Positions 35,150 to 46,952 of a DNA stretch of 64,000 bases are shown in pieces (position 1 is the first letter of the stretch; each line of letters starts with the position of its first letter). A program made the translations under genes and the position numbers. Origin of the DNA: Cylindrotheca closterium. Lineage: Eukaryota > Bacillariophyta > Bacillariophyceae > Bacillariales > Bacillariaceae. The notes under the pieces were generated by a model that did no database searches, was not told the origin of the DNA, and saw only the letters and a program-made list of their open reading frames with translations. The stretch covers positions 62,001 to 126,000 of the forward strand of contig CAKOGP040002424.1 in assembly GCA_933822405.4 (NCBI GenBank), read 5' to 3'.

Positions 35150-36736
35150 TCAAGCTGTTTCTAGTTCCTCTTCTTCTTCTTTGCGTTGCGTTTGCCACTG
35201 TGCGACGGCGTTTGATCGAGTATTCATACCATCAATACTCCCAAGACGATTCATTTCCTCATGCAATTTGCGTTCGTAGCTCTCTTCTGGCGATCGCAGC
35301 AAGGTCTCTTCCGAAAGATGTTCATAGGCCGCATTCAAAATCAACTCGGAAACAGGAGGCTGACCCTCGATAGTTTTCCCTTCGGCCTTCATCTTTTTGG
35401 GGATACCTGCAATTTGATCCAATGCGATGCGGTACCGTTTAGAATTGGACTCGCCTGTGAACAAATGAGTAATTGCCTTGATGATGAATCGTCGAATTTT
35501 GGTGGGATCACCATTCATTTCTTCAGCGTCGGCATGCTTTCCATATGCTTGGAGTACTTCCAACCGATTTTTTGGAGCATGGGAATCATTATAGAGCACT
35601 CTATCGGTCATGGCAAAACTCCATGGATCGGCTGCCCATGCTCGCCCAATCATCACCCCTGCTAAATCTGGACAGGCCTCAAACTCTTGTTGGGCTTGTA
35701 CCACAGACTCCACACCACCATTAATGGAAAAAGACAATTCTGGATAATCGTGAACAAGTCTTCGGACAAGATTGTACTTCAAAGGAGGCACCTTTCGGTT
35801 ATCAGCAGGAGAAAAGGACTTTTGAAGCACAGCAATACGAGCATGGACTTGAAAGTCAGTCACTATGCCACCACCAGCAATGGTCTCAATGAACTCGCAC
35901 AGTCTTCGGTACTCCACTTCCTCGTCCGCTTGTGCATATCCTGCCTTTGTGAATGCTTCTTGAGAATCAGTGCCGATTCGGCACTTGACTGTAATAGGCA
36001 TGGTTCCGGAAGTACCATCGTGCAAGGCGCGAGTCAACTCTTCTACCAGTTTTGGCTCATCCATCAAGGCAGCACCGAAGCATCCCTTGCCAGCAACTTT
36101 GGGCGACGGACACCCACAGTTCAAATTAATAGCCGTATAGTCGCACCATCCACGCTTTTCCATATCCATGACCACTTCAGCTGCTTCGTACATTTGTTTT
36201 GGATCACTTCCCCCGAGTTGCAGCACCGAGGCTCCCTCTAGTGGGTCCACCTTGCCTTGTTTCAGGTAGCGTTGCAAATATTGATCGGAATAGTTCTCTT
36301 GTACCTCTTCCTCGGTTGCTAGGGCATTGTTTGTACGATACTCTTCTACTTGATTCCGTCTCTCGTGACAAAGGGCATTTGCAGCCACCATTTCGGTATA
36401 CAACAGGGTCTTTTTCGAAACCAGACGAACCAAGTGACGAAAGTGTCGATCAGTGTATTCCATCATGGGAGCTAGTGATAGCTTGGTAGCATCCATGAGC
36501 TGATCGTGTCTGGTAGCTTGAATGCCCTCACCGTTGGTGGAGTCGGAAGTAGATTGGAGTGAAGAGAACGACCACCGTTCTCGTTCAAGGACGGCACTTG
36601 TACTTCGACACCTTTTCGACGCTAGTGTGCCTGCAACCCGAAGTGGTCGCAATTGGATTAGGGCATATGCTTTCATCGTCAAGCAGAAAAATAAGGCGAT
36701 TCCAAAGGGAAGCAACTTCATTGGGGGTGCATCCAA
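35150..36736 (-). CDS. tRNA-dihydrouridine synthase, DusA type
   Basis: 528 aa, one exon. FMN/TIM-barrel Dus motifs are APMMEYTDRHFRHLVRLVSK, VLQLGGSDPKQMYEAAEVV, INLNCGCPSPKVAGKGCFGA (active-site region), ITVKCRIGTDS and VMIGRAWAADPW. The pattern fits DusA, which reduces U20/U20a in tRNA D-loops. A hydrophobic N-terminal stretch (MKLLPFGIALFFCLTMKAYA from Met6) followed by an Arg/Ser-rich region looks like a secretory-route plastid or organelle leader. It is convergent with the SET gene. Confidence 0.9.
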   Translation of the reverse strand: MDAPPMKLLPFGIALFFCLTMKAYALIQLRPLRVAGTLASKRCRSTSAVLERERWSFSSLQSTSDSTNGEGIQATRHDQLMDATKLSLAPMMEYTDRHFRHLVRLVSKKTLLYTEMVAANALCHERRNQVEEYRTNNALATEEEVQENYSDQYLQRYLKQGKVDPLEGASVLQLGGSDPKQMYEAAEVVMDMEKRGWCDYTAINLNCGCPSPKVAGKGCFGAALMDEPKLVEELTRALHDGTSGTMPITVKCRIGTDSQEAFTKAGYAQADEEVEYRRLCEFIETIAGGGIVTDFQVHARIAVLQKSFSPADNRKVPPLKYNLVRRLVHDYPELSFSINGGVESVVQAQQEFEACPDLAGVMIGRAWAADPWSFAMTDRVLYNDSHAPKNRLEVLQAYGKHADAEEMNGDPTKIRRFIIKAITHLFTGESNSKRYRIALDQIAGIPKKMKAEGKTIEGQPPVSELILNAAYEHLSEETLLRSPEESYERKLHEEMNRLGSIDGMNTRSNAVAQWQTQRKEEEEELETA

Positions 36737-37024
36737 AGGGTAGTAGGTTTGCGTACAAAGAAATGAAGATGAAGAAACGCGAAATATTTCTTAGGAATAC
36801 GAGTATACTCGTAGTATGAGATGATGTGTCCAAAACTGACGGCTGTCGCACGACAGACAATAGATGAGCTGATGAAGCTTTTTCTTACTGACGGTTGTAC
36901 AGTAGGTGCTATACATTCCCAAAAACACTGAAAGGAGCTGAAGAAAATTCAAGATCTCAGATTTGGATGCAAGACGAAGCTATTTTATAAAATTCCAATG
37001 ACCCCAAGATGCAGAAGCTTTGCT

Positions 37025-38638
37025 CTAAATGCCTGCTCCACCTTGTCGCGCCATGTGTTGATAAAATCTCTTGTCTTCTTCTGTAGCCAGTCGTTTCTTT
37101 ACGACTCCATCCTCGTATTTCTTTCGTTTTCTATCATTCAACTTGAGCTGCTCCAGCTTTTCTTCATAGGTCGTCCCAAAGGATCGACTCATTAGAGGAA
37201 TATGAATATGGGTGTCGAGTGCACCAGGATCTGCAACTAGGCCCATTCTGTTGTCCATCCACAAGAGGGCCTCTTCCCATTTGACGAGGGGAGAGTCACT
37301 CAACTGGTCCCAGTCAAGGGTACTCTCATTACCTCCAGAGTAGCTCTTGCCTACACGCTCCAATTTCTTCTGGCGTTCAGCTGCTCTATTCTTGGCAAAG
37401 TCTTCAACGTCTGCCTTTTGCACTTCGACATCTCGTAAGCTATCCAGACAATTACGAATCTGATTGGCAGCCAACATCAAGTCTTCCCATTCTTTCTCCA
37501 GTTGGCAAGTCGTCGTCCAGAGATTTGGTACAGAATAACCAATCTTAAGGTTGGGATAGCCGCAATCGTGTAGAACCAATGGTGTGTCTTCTGCGAGTCG
37601 ATAGCTAGGTTTTCCAGGATACTTTGTCACATTGAGTAGTTCTGGAACGATATCTGCCTTTTCCAGTCCTCTTCCAATCATGAAAAGGACTGCCATTATG
37701 TATCGAATCTGATGCCATAGAAACGCCTGCCCGTGAATTTGAACATAGCAAATGCCGTTCCCAAGTTCCGCTAGTTTTGCATCATAGATATGGCGCTCAA
37801 AATTGTACACCTTCTCCACATCCATCTTGCAAAAGTTTCTAAAGTCATGCTTTCCAACCATGAAGGCGAGGCCTTCTCGTATTCTTTCTAGATTCATTTG
37901 TCGTTTGGCAAAGAAGTATCGGTAGGTTCTTGAACTGCAAGAGAACCGAGCAGAAAACTCGTCGGACACCGGTGACCATCCAAGAATTCGAATCTTTACA
38001 GGAAGAAGATTGTTCAAGATCTTCGAGTAGGCATATTCTGCAATCTCTTTCTGAACCCGTGGGGCTGAAGTGTCCACTTGTTTCTTCTTCCTTGGGTAAA
38101 CCCAAGCGCTAATCTTTGAAAACTCGTTCTTTGGCAACTCCTCGTTTGGAACTGGCTTGGTACCCTCTTGGTCAAAGGTCGCATATGCAGGAATGCTACT
38201 CTTGAGTCGAAGGGCCACAACTTGTCCAACGGAACTTACACCCCGATCTGTGCGTCCACACCGAGAGTACCCACAGGAGTCTCTGGAATCCACCAACCGT
38301 GCTTTGATGAGTGCCTGAAAGAGTTCCTTTTCAATGGAATTGTCGGTATCCTGTCCCAAATTCTGGGATAAACCATTGTAGTCAGCTCCATCGTAATAAA
38401 ACCGAAGCGCAACATGGCGAGTGCGTTGCTCTATCGCTGGAGCATGAGTATTCCTTGGTGGTGACGTGTTTGGCGGATTGGAGGCCGTCTTCTGAGAGAC
38501 TTTTTCCACTGCCAATCGGACAGTGTCTTCAGACAACCGTTTCGTTTTCAACAAATAATTTAGAATGTCTGCTGAGGAAGCTTGGGAATCTCCATCAATC
38601 TTCAGCTCTTTCAGAACCGCATGCTTGGTGTGGCTCAT
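37025..38638 (-). CDS. tRNA pseudouridine synthase, PUS3/Deg1-like
   Basis: 537 aa from MSHTKHAVLKELKIDGD. The frame is open further upstream, but that stretch overlaps the 5' part of the divergent transporter gene. TruA-family motifs are ALRFYYDGADYNGLSQN, the catalytic Asp in YSRCGRTDRGVSSVGQV, SARFSCSSRTYRYFFAKR, GKHDFRNFCKMD and GQAFLWHQIRYIMAVLFMIG. The N-terminal helix and the FCKMD motif fit PUS3 (Psi38/39 in tRNA). The C-terminal 120 residues are a charged extension. Confidence 0.9.
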   Translation of the reverse strand: MSHTKHAVLKELKIDGDSQASSADILNYLLKTKRLSEDTVRLAVEKVSQKTASNPPNTSPPRNTHAPAIEQRTRHVALRFYYDGADYNGLSQNLGQDTDNSIEKELFQALIKARLVDSRDSCGYSRCGRTDRGVSSVGQVVALRLKSSIPAYATFDQEGTKPVPNEELPKNEFSKISAWVYPRKKKQVDTSAPRVQKEIAEYAYSKILNNLLPVKIRILGWSPVSDEFSARFSCSSRTYRYFFAKRQMNLERIREGLAFMVGKHDFRNFCKMDVEKVYNFERHIYDAKLAELGNGICYVQIHGQAFLWHQIRYIMAVLFMIGRGLEKADIVPELLNVTKYPGKPSYRLAEDTPLVLHDCGYPNLKIGYSVPNLWTTTCQLEKEWEDLMLAANQIRNCLDSLRDVEVQKADVEDFAKNRAAERQKKLERVGKSYSGGNESTLDWDQLSDSPLVKWEEALLWMDNRMGLVADPGALDTHIHIPLMSRSFGTTYEEKLEQLKLNDRKRKKYEDGVVKKRLATEEDKRFYQHMARQGGAGI

Positions 38639-38831
38639 GGTAGGACCATGTTGTGAAGAAAGTGATGGTTCAGAAAGAAGGCTTATTGGTACTTGTATAG
38701 TCGTACATGAAGTCAACGTGGTCGAAAATTCCGCCGTTAAAAGTTTTGAAAATGACAGTAGAGCAGGAGTCACGCCAATCACTGAGCTGCTGTTGTTGTT
38801 GACGTTGTTGACCCAAACCTTTTCGAGCAAG

Positions 38832-39983
38832 ATGATGAAAGATGACGATGATGTTGAGGTACAAGGAGAAGTTGAAGGCCAACTAATTCCAGAAAAGTCG
38901 TCTACTGGCGTCGCCAAGAAGCGTGGTACAACTGCCAAAAAGTTGAAGGCTCGAGACCCTGCCAAACGAACATTGCGACGGAAAAAGACGGAGTCTTCTA
39001 CCGAAAAGCTTATCAAATACTCTGCTCTGTTCTTATTGGTGGCTCAAATGGTGGGATTGGTTCTGCTAATGAGATACTCTAGACTTAGTCATTCAGACGG
39101 AGAACCAATGTACCTGGCATCGACGGCCGTATTCATTATGGAAGTCATGAAGCTTGTCATTTGCTGCATGGTGATTGCCTATCAATCATCAGGAAGTCTA
39201 CTTTCAGAGCTCAACGCGCATGTGATTGGAGCCCCTATGGAACTGCTAAAGCTCAGTGTTCCCTCATTCCTTTATTGTATTCAAAACAATCTCTTGTACC
39301 TCGCATTGACAAACTTGGATGCAGCTACTTATCAGGTTTGCTACCAGCTCAAGATTTTGACCACTGCGGTTTTTAGTGCCATTCTTCTTCAAAGAAAGTT
39401 TTCTGCAAAGAAGTGGGCGGCTCTTGTTCTATTGACCATTGGAGTATCGGTAGTACAAGTATCAGGAAGTACGAGTGAATCGAACAAGGAAGAATCTCAG
39501 CAACGTTTTGTTGGTTTGATTGCTGTTCTCTGTGCGGCTTGTACCTCTGGATTCTCTGGAGTCTACTTTGAAAGGATTTTAAAGGGGAGTCAAACTAGCC
39601 TTTGGATTCGTAACGTTCAAATGGGACTCCCGTCAGTTCTTGTCGCTTTTCTGACCATTTATGTGAAAGATGCAGCACTTGTGGCCAAGCAAGGCTTTTT
39701 TGGGGGATACTCGCCAATTGTATGGACAGTGGTGACGGTGCAGGCTGTGGGTGGTCTCATTGTTGCTGTTGTTGTGAAGTATGCTGACAACGTGCTCAAG
39801 GTCTTTGCTACATCCTTCAGCATTGTTGTATCCTGCATTTTGTCAGCAATCTTTTTTGATTTTCATGCTTCCGCCGGATTTCTTGTGGGAGCTTCCTTTG
39901 TCATTGTTGCAACGGTACTCTATTCGCAACCAGAAAAAAAGAAAAGGAGAAAACCAGTCCTACCTACTACAGTCAAGAAATAG
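38832..39983 (+). CDS. Nucleotide-sugar transporter, SLC35A-like
   Basis: 383 aa from the double ATG at 38832. After a basic cytosolic N-terminus there are about ten membrane helices. Family motifs are FLYCIQNNLLYLALTNLDAA, TYQVCYQLKILTTAVFSAIL, GFSGVYFERILKGSQTSLWI, RNVQMGLPSVLVAFL and VVKYADNVLKVFATSFSIVV. These match the UDP-galactose / UDP-GlcNAc / CMP-sialic acid transporters of the Golgi. The C-terminus ends in a Lys-rich tail (KKKRRKPVLPTTVKK). The sugar specificity cannot be assigned. Confidence 0.9.
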   Translation: MMKDDDDVEVQGEVEGQLIPEKSSTGVAKKRGTTAKKLKARDPAKRTLRRKKTESSTEKLIKYSALFLLVAQMVGLVLLMRYSRLSHSDGEPMYLASTAVFIMEVMKLVICCMVIAYQSSGSLLSELNAHVIGAPMELLKLSVPSFLYCIQNNLLYLALTNLDAATYQVCYQLKILTTAVFSAILLQRKFSAKKWAALVLLTIGVSVVQVSGSTSESNKEESQQRFVGLIAVLCAACTSGFSGVYFERILKGSQTSLWIRNVQMGLPSVLVAFLTIYVKDAALVAKQGFFGGYSPIVWTVVTVQAVGGLIVAVVVKYADNVLKVFATSFSIVVSCILSAIFFDFHASAGFLVGASFVIVATVLYSQPEKKKRRKPVLPTTVKK

Positions 39984-40051
39984 ATATTCGAAGTGGTATT
40001 TTTTATTTTTTAGGAGTATTGTATGTTTTAGATACATGAAAGTCTCTAGTC

Positions 40052-43000
40052 CTAACTTGAAGAGAATGTGCCATGTCGTTCTGTGTAGCGTGTCAATAAT
40101 TGCAAAACTCGCTTGTTCTGCACTCTCTTTGAGTCAAGCTTGACGTCGTAAGCACCATCAGTTGTAATCTCCTCAATCTTGATGTCGCCCAAAAGCTCGG
40201 GAACATGAAGCTTGCCCTCACCAATCTCTTTGCATGCCATAAGCAAGTCATGGCTGAATCAAGAATAATAATAGTGTTAAACGGTTAGCTCAGTTTTTGT
40301 AGCAAGCAGAATCAGAATCAAAGTCATAAAGCACTTACGCAATCGAATCGGTAACAACAGAGTCGCCCTTGTAGTCGGGGTGGCTGCGAATGTAGTTTCT
40401 CATCCAGGTTGCTGGCGTGACAAGCTCTCCAGTTGCACGGCGCTCAATAAAGCCCAAATATTGTGTCATCTTTGCCAATGTGACAGAATCGCAGTTGATA
40501 TGGTCCAAGTATGCTCGCACAAGGGGGATCAAGCCTGGGAAGTAATCACCCTTACCAGTCATGATTTCACTCATGGTCATTTCTTCAAAAGCATTTTCTT
40601 CATCTTCTTCATCAGCGTTGGGAGCCGTTTTCCTTTGCTGGCTTACACCATTCGCATCAAATTCCTTTTCTGGTATGTCATCATCGACTTCGCCCGTTAC
40701 TGCCTTCGAAAACATAGAGACATACTTCACCCCGTACCCATCATCTCCTTCTTCAAGTGGAGCCATGTGACGGCGGAAGAAGAACTTACCCTTGGCAGAG
40801 GCATCTCGGCTGTGTGCGCGTTGCATGTTTGCATCCACCTTACTGATAGGAATATACAAGTTCAAATCGAATGTCAAAATGACACGTTGAAGCAGTACAA
40901 TGAAGACAGCGAAAGCGGCATTCTCGAAATCGGTAAGTTGCATCTCCATACTTCGGAACTCTGTTCTCCATCCAATGTGTGGGTCATTTGGACTGTTACG
41001 GGGTGGCGGTGGCTTCCATCGAACAGTTTGCCAGTTTGTACTTTGGATACTCTCAAAGTGCTCTGTTTGAACATCGTCGTCGACTTCTTCGACAGCCCCG
41101 TCGAAGACCACGAGTGGGTCTCTGATGAACAGGTGGGCGATATGCTGAGAAAGAGCTGGATCGACACCCGCATTTCTCAAATACTGATACGTGTCTTGGT
41201 CAATCGGCAGTGGGATATCATTGTAGGTGTTTAGCACTCGGTTGGAAGTGCCACTCTCATTACGAGTGCAGGCACCTTGGTAGATGAATGTGCTGATTGA
41301 ATCATAGCGACTCTTATAAATACGGCGTTGTCCTTTGGCAGTATATGCCTCGTACGGTGCGTTAGGATCTTCACGCCCTCTCTCGGCTGGTGTTCTGCAA
41401 TCAACACTCTCACTGATAATACCCCATCGGCAGTCTGTATCCAAGATTCGTCCCCTGATGACTGGTGTAGAGGCTGTCAATGCCATCATACTGAGAGAAA
41501 GAGGTGAGAATTGTTGTTGGCCACATGTCTCCCTGCATTGATAGAGTCAAACTTACATTGGCGCCATGACAGCAAGCTGATCATACAGGAAACGACTCTC
41601 GTCAACATCTGTTGCCTGAAAGGTAATTTGAAGACAACAGCATCCCATACCAAATGCCATAGCATCCATATGAACTGCTGCTCGTACAGCGCTACCATCC
41701 TCCTTGGATGGACTGGTAGGAGTTCCTGGATCCACCTTCTTCTCTTCAACAATTGTAGTCGTTGCGGGTTCAGCGATCGCAATGTCACCATCAAGCAAAG
41801 AAGTAGCAGACAACTTTACTTGTTCCGCTCCTCGAAAGAGAGGAGTTTCTGATCCTAATGCTTTCTTGGCTTCACCATTGGTATGGTTGGCACGGGTGGA
41901 AATCTTGGATAGGAATGAAATCGCACCATCCGCACTGTGCATGGGCAAGTAGTAGCCATTCTGCAAACGAATCCAGCCTTCGCAGGAAAGATGCAGCAAT
42001 GAGGAAACGAAGATAAATATGAACATACAATAGCATATTCCCTGTCTTACCTGGAACATCGGGAATTTCATAGCCAACGACAGTTTCACCATTTCGTGGC
42101 CAGTCGGCATCTGGAACAATGACATGCGGAGCACTGCGGTAGAACAACCCCCTGCAGCCTTCACACTGAACATCGACAATCCACTTTTGCATGACCGGCA
42201 TAATTTCAGATTCATCAACTTCTTCATCCTTGGGCGACTTGGAGCACCCCACTATCACAGCATCCTTGCCATAGAGTTCTTGGGAGGCGTCTCCTTTTCC
42301 ATAACGCCAAAGCTGTTGTGCGTCACCGCCACAGCATCCAGCATCGCCACTTGGACTCCCCGCAGCTTCTTCATATTCTGGAGTATTGACATCGCGGAAC
42401 AACGGAATACGGATATTTACTTTCTCACCCCGTCGCTGTCGAATGTTGGCAGTCAATGTACCGAATCTAGGATGAGGGTTGATAACGCCGTCCCCAATAT
42501 AATCACTTAAAGTGACTGGGCCTCCGACTGGAACAGCTGGGACAGTTCCATCATTGCCTTGCGCTCCAATCATTGGAAAGGCAGAGACTGTGGGAGCAAT
42601 TTCATTGTCTTTTAGAACTGTCAGAATACGTTTTCGTCGAAGTCTCATGTTGCGTTCAACTCGCAACAAATCAGTAGTAAATCCAGTGTAAGGACGGTTT
42701 GGCGTTGCCTCAACCATCCATGCCCCATACTCTGGAACCCAATTGCACCCTTCTGCAACTTTCGAATGTTCTTGCTCTTTTCTGTTTAATTCGTCCATAA
42801 TCTGTAGGAATCAGGTCAATGCGAATCAAAAGAGTCATTTTGTCAGCAAGACCATGATGGATTCTACAGGGAACATCAGTAGTTCAGCATACACAACAAA
42901 AATTCCATTGGACCCACCTCTTTGGCTCGAAGAGAAAGGCGAACTTTCTTGGTTTCTGGATCTATTTGAAAGACTCCGTATTCGATCTCATCACCCCACA

Positions 43001-43231
43001 TCAATTCGTCTCCCTTAAGATCCTTAACTCGATTGTAAGTTGAGACAAATTGGCGGGTTCCTGCACTTCGAATGTAACTCAAATTCTTCTTGGAATCATC
43101 CCATGATTTGGGGACTCCCACTTTTAACAAGCCTTTGAGAGAAAATATTCAAGGTTAGATTCATTCATTCATTCATTCATTCACGACTTTCAGAAAAAGA
43201 AAATTCCGATTCGATAGAATTCCTTACCCAT
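40052..43231 (-). CDS. Glutamate-cysteine ligase catalytic subunit
   Basis: Six exons: 43231-43228 (ATGG only), 43132-42918, 42801-42051, 41977-41557, 41490-40339 and 40253-40052 (914 aa). All joins are in frame and restore GCLC motifs: [92 protein letters not shown] and [17 protein letters not shown]. It catalyses the first step of glutathione synthesis. It is much longer than the animal enzyme (about 640 aa) because of insertions ([10 protein letters not shown] region, Thr/Ala-rich [20 protein letters not shown], acidic [14 protein letters not shown]). Confidence 0.92.
43159..43182. repeat. (ATTC)n microsatellite in the first GCL intron
   Basis: About six tandem ATTC units. The same unit recurs just before the OSCA-like ATG. 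Confidence 0.9.
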
Positions 43232-43580
43232 TTTGAGGGTAAAGCTTGAAACTTCGTTGATGAACAATACTGCAAGAAGAAAACTGGTTCTAAACAAACA
43301 CCTTAGTTCTCTCTGCTTGCATGGCATGTAGAAAGAATATAGATGAAGTCTACTGGTGTTTGAGATAGTGACGTTGGACGTTTTGATGTGTGAAATTGCT
43401 GGGGCAGTTTTCTTGCCAAGGTTCTTTCTTGTTCCCGTGGTCTGACGATGATTACCAGTGCAACGAAGACAGACGTCGGTGGGAGTTGACAGTCTCAAGT
43501 CGGGTGGATCGAATTTCAGCCTGCCTCTACTCTACCGGTAGAAAAAAATCTGCATCGCAACATTCATTCATTCATTCAAC
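43232..43580. promoter_or_regulatory. Divergent promoter, GCL / OSCA-like genes
   Basis: This is a 349-bp spacer. It contains TCTACCGGTAGA at 43532-43543 and a second (CATT)n run at 43561-43578 immediately before the ATG. No gene was recognised. Confidence 0.5.
43561..43578. repeat. (CATT)n microsatellite abutting a start codon
   Basis: More than four tandem CATT units end two bases before the OSCA-like ATG, so they lie in the 5' leader. Confidence 0.85.
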
Positions 43581-46500
43581 ATGATGTCCTTCTTGTGGCC
43601 ATGGTCCTCCAGTGCGACTGGGGACCACGAAAACGACGAAAATCCCAGCGAAAATACACCTTTACATCCTTCAGCTTCAGACTCCAATTTGGAAGATATT
43701 CCTGAACCTCAGATTGATTTCTTGGAGGATGACGAAAAAGAGATGACAATGGGTCGAAGGCTTGGTAAGAGTATTGTCGCGAAGTTCTAGGATTGATAGA
43801 TTGTTTTCACTCAGATCTTTCACGCTGATATTCTGATCTAGCTCTGAAGTTTATGGACAAAAGCTGGTACAATCCGCAAGCGAAGGATAAGACGTCGACT
43901 AGATACGATCTTGATGTGCCAAACAGAATGCGATCAGAAGATTTGGGACCACCTAGTCTAGAAAAGGCATGGGCATATTTTGAGCATTTCTCATTGAATC
44001 GATATATCAGTGACGATAGTGCAGGAATACAGAATGGCAAAAAATCAGAACCCGGACACAACCAATTGAATACAAAGTAAGAAATTATTGAGACTGCTTT
44101 GTTGTTGTCGCTTTGATTTGATGCCGAGCGAGTCTAAATGAACTTGATTTTTTCTTTTCTTCCTTGACAGACTATATCATCCAATTACTACTCCTCATAA
44201 AGATGTAAGTCGAAGTGATACAATGAGAAACAAAGTGGACGAGCAAGTCTCACGTATCACAAATTAATCATTTTGTCTAATTAATAGCTCGGAGATTTCG
44301 GTTTGGGGGTTGGTTTGTACTTTTCCATTCTTCGCTATGTGAGCATCCTTACTTTGATTTGTGGGCTGATTAGCATTGGAAACATTCGATTCTTTGATAG
44401 CGATTACTACTTGCCAGAAAGCTATCGATCACATCTTCCAATCTCGCTTCGGGGTTCTGCTACTTGCACCAAAACATCATGGGTCCCCTGTACCAATTGC
44501 GAATGTGTTCCGGAGGGCATACGATTGACAGCAGAAGAGCTCAGAAATAGTCCGTACTTGCCAGCTGCACGATGCAAAGTCGAAAATAATGTGACCCACG
44601 CACTGCGAAACGAATGTGGAGAAATTCCTTTACGAGTGGGACTCACGCACCTAACCACCGTGGTTGTCTTTCTCGTGGCACTGTTCTCTTTGGGCAAGTT
44701 CATCGTCCATGAGACGAACTATTTTGATGAAGATGAGCAAACTGCACAAGACTATTCAATTCGCATATCGAATCCACGTGAGTGACAATTGCACCCATAG
44801 AGCATGTGACCCGTTTCTCATTCATTGTCATTTTCATCGTTGCAGCAAAGACGGCAATTGATCCAGATCAATGGTATGACTTCTTTTATAAAAACTTCAA
44901 TGCCAAGGCTGCGGTTGTAACATGTGCGGTGGAAAACGATCTTCTGATTAAAACTTTGGTGGAACGCCGAGAATGCACCCGCTTGATTGAAATGGCACTC
45001 GGTCCAGAGGAGTCTACAGAGGACAACAATCTCGCCAAGATAGCAGCGAAAATAGAGAGAGATCGTAACGCCTTGGATAGATGGATAGCTCGTATCTCAG
45101 CTGGAATGCCCGAACTTTATTCTCGGCTCGTGACACTGGATGGTGAGTAGCTTCAAAATACCCCGTTTGTATGACTTCCTAGAGCATGCGATTGACGTCT
45201 TTTCTTGCGACTCAGCCAAAGTGAAGGGCCTAGCCCAGCTGGACTATCATGTCACCAATGTATTTGTAACATTCGAGACTGAAGAAGATCAGCGACGTGT
45301 CTTGAGCGAACTGTCGGTTGGCTTCTGGCAATCACAAATTAACGACAGAAAGGCGGTTCCAAAAGAGTATCTATTTGATGGGGAGCGTGTATTGTATGTT
45401 TCGGAACCAGATGAACCCAGCGCGATTCGTTGGCAGGATCTGAACGTATCGTACCTCAAGGTTGTCAAGCTTATGATATTCTCCCATATGCTTTCGCTGA
45501 TTTCGATTGTGGCAGTATTTTTTTTTATTCGCTATGGTATGTAAACGTTGCGGTACTCAAGCGTCCTCACTTTTTGTATATCCATTCATCTTACCAACCT
45601 TACAAAGTCGATAGCCATTTCAGCTCCGTCAAGGTTGTGTCCTACACAATTTCTATCATCAACAGCTTGTTTCCGTATGTTGCTGAGGCCTTGACTGGGA
45701 TAGAGCAGTACCCTGCAGCAGGGGCCGTGGAGACATCACTCTTCTTTAAAATCGCAATGTTCACGTCAATCAATACAGCGATTGTGCTTACGATGATCAC
45801 CCCATTCACTGCGACTCTTGATGACAATCAGGATGGAATCATCTACAAGGTCTCCTACTTGTTCTGGTCCGAGATTGTGACCACCACTCTTCTCCAGCTA
45901 GCTGATGTTTCGGGTCACATCAAGCGACATGTACTTGCCCCACGTGCCAAGACACAAGATGCTATGAACTTGATGTTTCAAGGAACTGTATGGAGATTGG
46001 CGGAACGGTAAGACAACATTCGAATTTTTGCTTTCGTGCTATTTGACAAGACTGGGCACTCACAGTGTCACAGTTACACAAACTTGATAAAGTTCGTCTT
46101 GTTATGTGTGTGGTTCTGTTCAATCTTCCCAGCAGCCTTCTTCTTATGTTCTATATCTCTTGGGCTGAAGTATTACTTGGATCGCTTTAGTCTCATGAGG
46201 ACGTGGCAACGGGCACCTCACTTTGGAACAAGAGTCGCACGGGCTAGTCACGCATTCTTTTTCCCCTTGATAGTGGTCGCCATGGTGGTAATGGGAACCG
46301 TCTATTGGAACGGCTTCCCGTATGACAACATTTGCCCAGCTAATGTGGAGAAGGGGAAATATAAGTACTGCTATCAGGACTTTCGACATGCAGTAAGGGC
46401 CCATGAATACATGGACGCGAGCCAACGCACCACTGAACGAATCTTTGAGTTGGCATCTACTATCATTTTCCTTATCGTTTCAGTAAAAATGATCTGGCAA

Positions 46501-46952
46501 GTTCTAAGTGGGTATAAGGCTCTCTACAGTAGCGTCTACCAGCCAGTTGGAGCTCACAAAACGATCCCATTCAGCGATTTGCACATCCGTAGTGCATATA
46601 TCCCAGGAGTTGTGTCCCCTTTGTTCGCCTTTCCTTTGATTGCCTGTCACACTGAGTCCATTGACGCGGAGCTATTTGACTGGTAAGTGCTGGTAGGCAG
46701 ACTCTGGATGTCGCCTGGTCCAGAGACTCACTCACATTGTTCGCATACTTTAGGCGGGACCCAGATCATCCACATTCGTTTTATGACCTTTCTGATGATG
46801 CTGACAAGCTACTGAAGCATTCTGCACTAAGCGATCGGGGATTTTCTCATATCAAGTGCTTCAAACGAAGAAATAGTCTCTACCGGTACAATTCGAACGA
46901 TATAGTCCGCGAACGATCTTCCAGTGATTCCAGCTTTGAAGATTGGTATTAA
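43581..46952 (+). CDS. OSCA/TMEM63 (DUF221)-like membrane channel
   Basis: Nine exons: 43581-43764, 43842-44076, 44171-44204, 44288-44777, 44846-45142, 45216-45536, 45608-46007, 46074-46682 and 46754-46952 (922 aa). All joins preserve frame. The N-terminal acidic region is followed by LGVGLYFSILRYVSILTLIC, a lumenal Cys-rich loop (CTNCECVPEGIRL), LTTVVVFLVALFSLGKFIV, and a cytosolic RNA-recognition-like loop (VTNVFVTFETEEDQRRVLSE, VSEPDEPSAIRWQDLNV). Several further membrane helices follow, including SYTISIINSLFPYVAEAL and YTNLIKFVLLCVWFCSIFPA. The order fits OSCA/CSC1 mechanosensitive or osmosensitive channels, though the core is divergent. Confidence 0.75.

Noticed and set aside
38565..38831. 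Upstream in-frame extension of the nucleotide-sugar transporter
   Set aside because: It overlaps the start of the divergent PUS3-like gene and adds no family-like sequence; the double ATG at 38832 is a better start.
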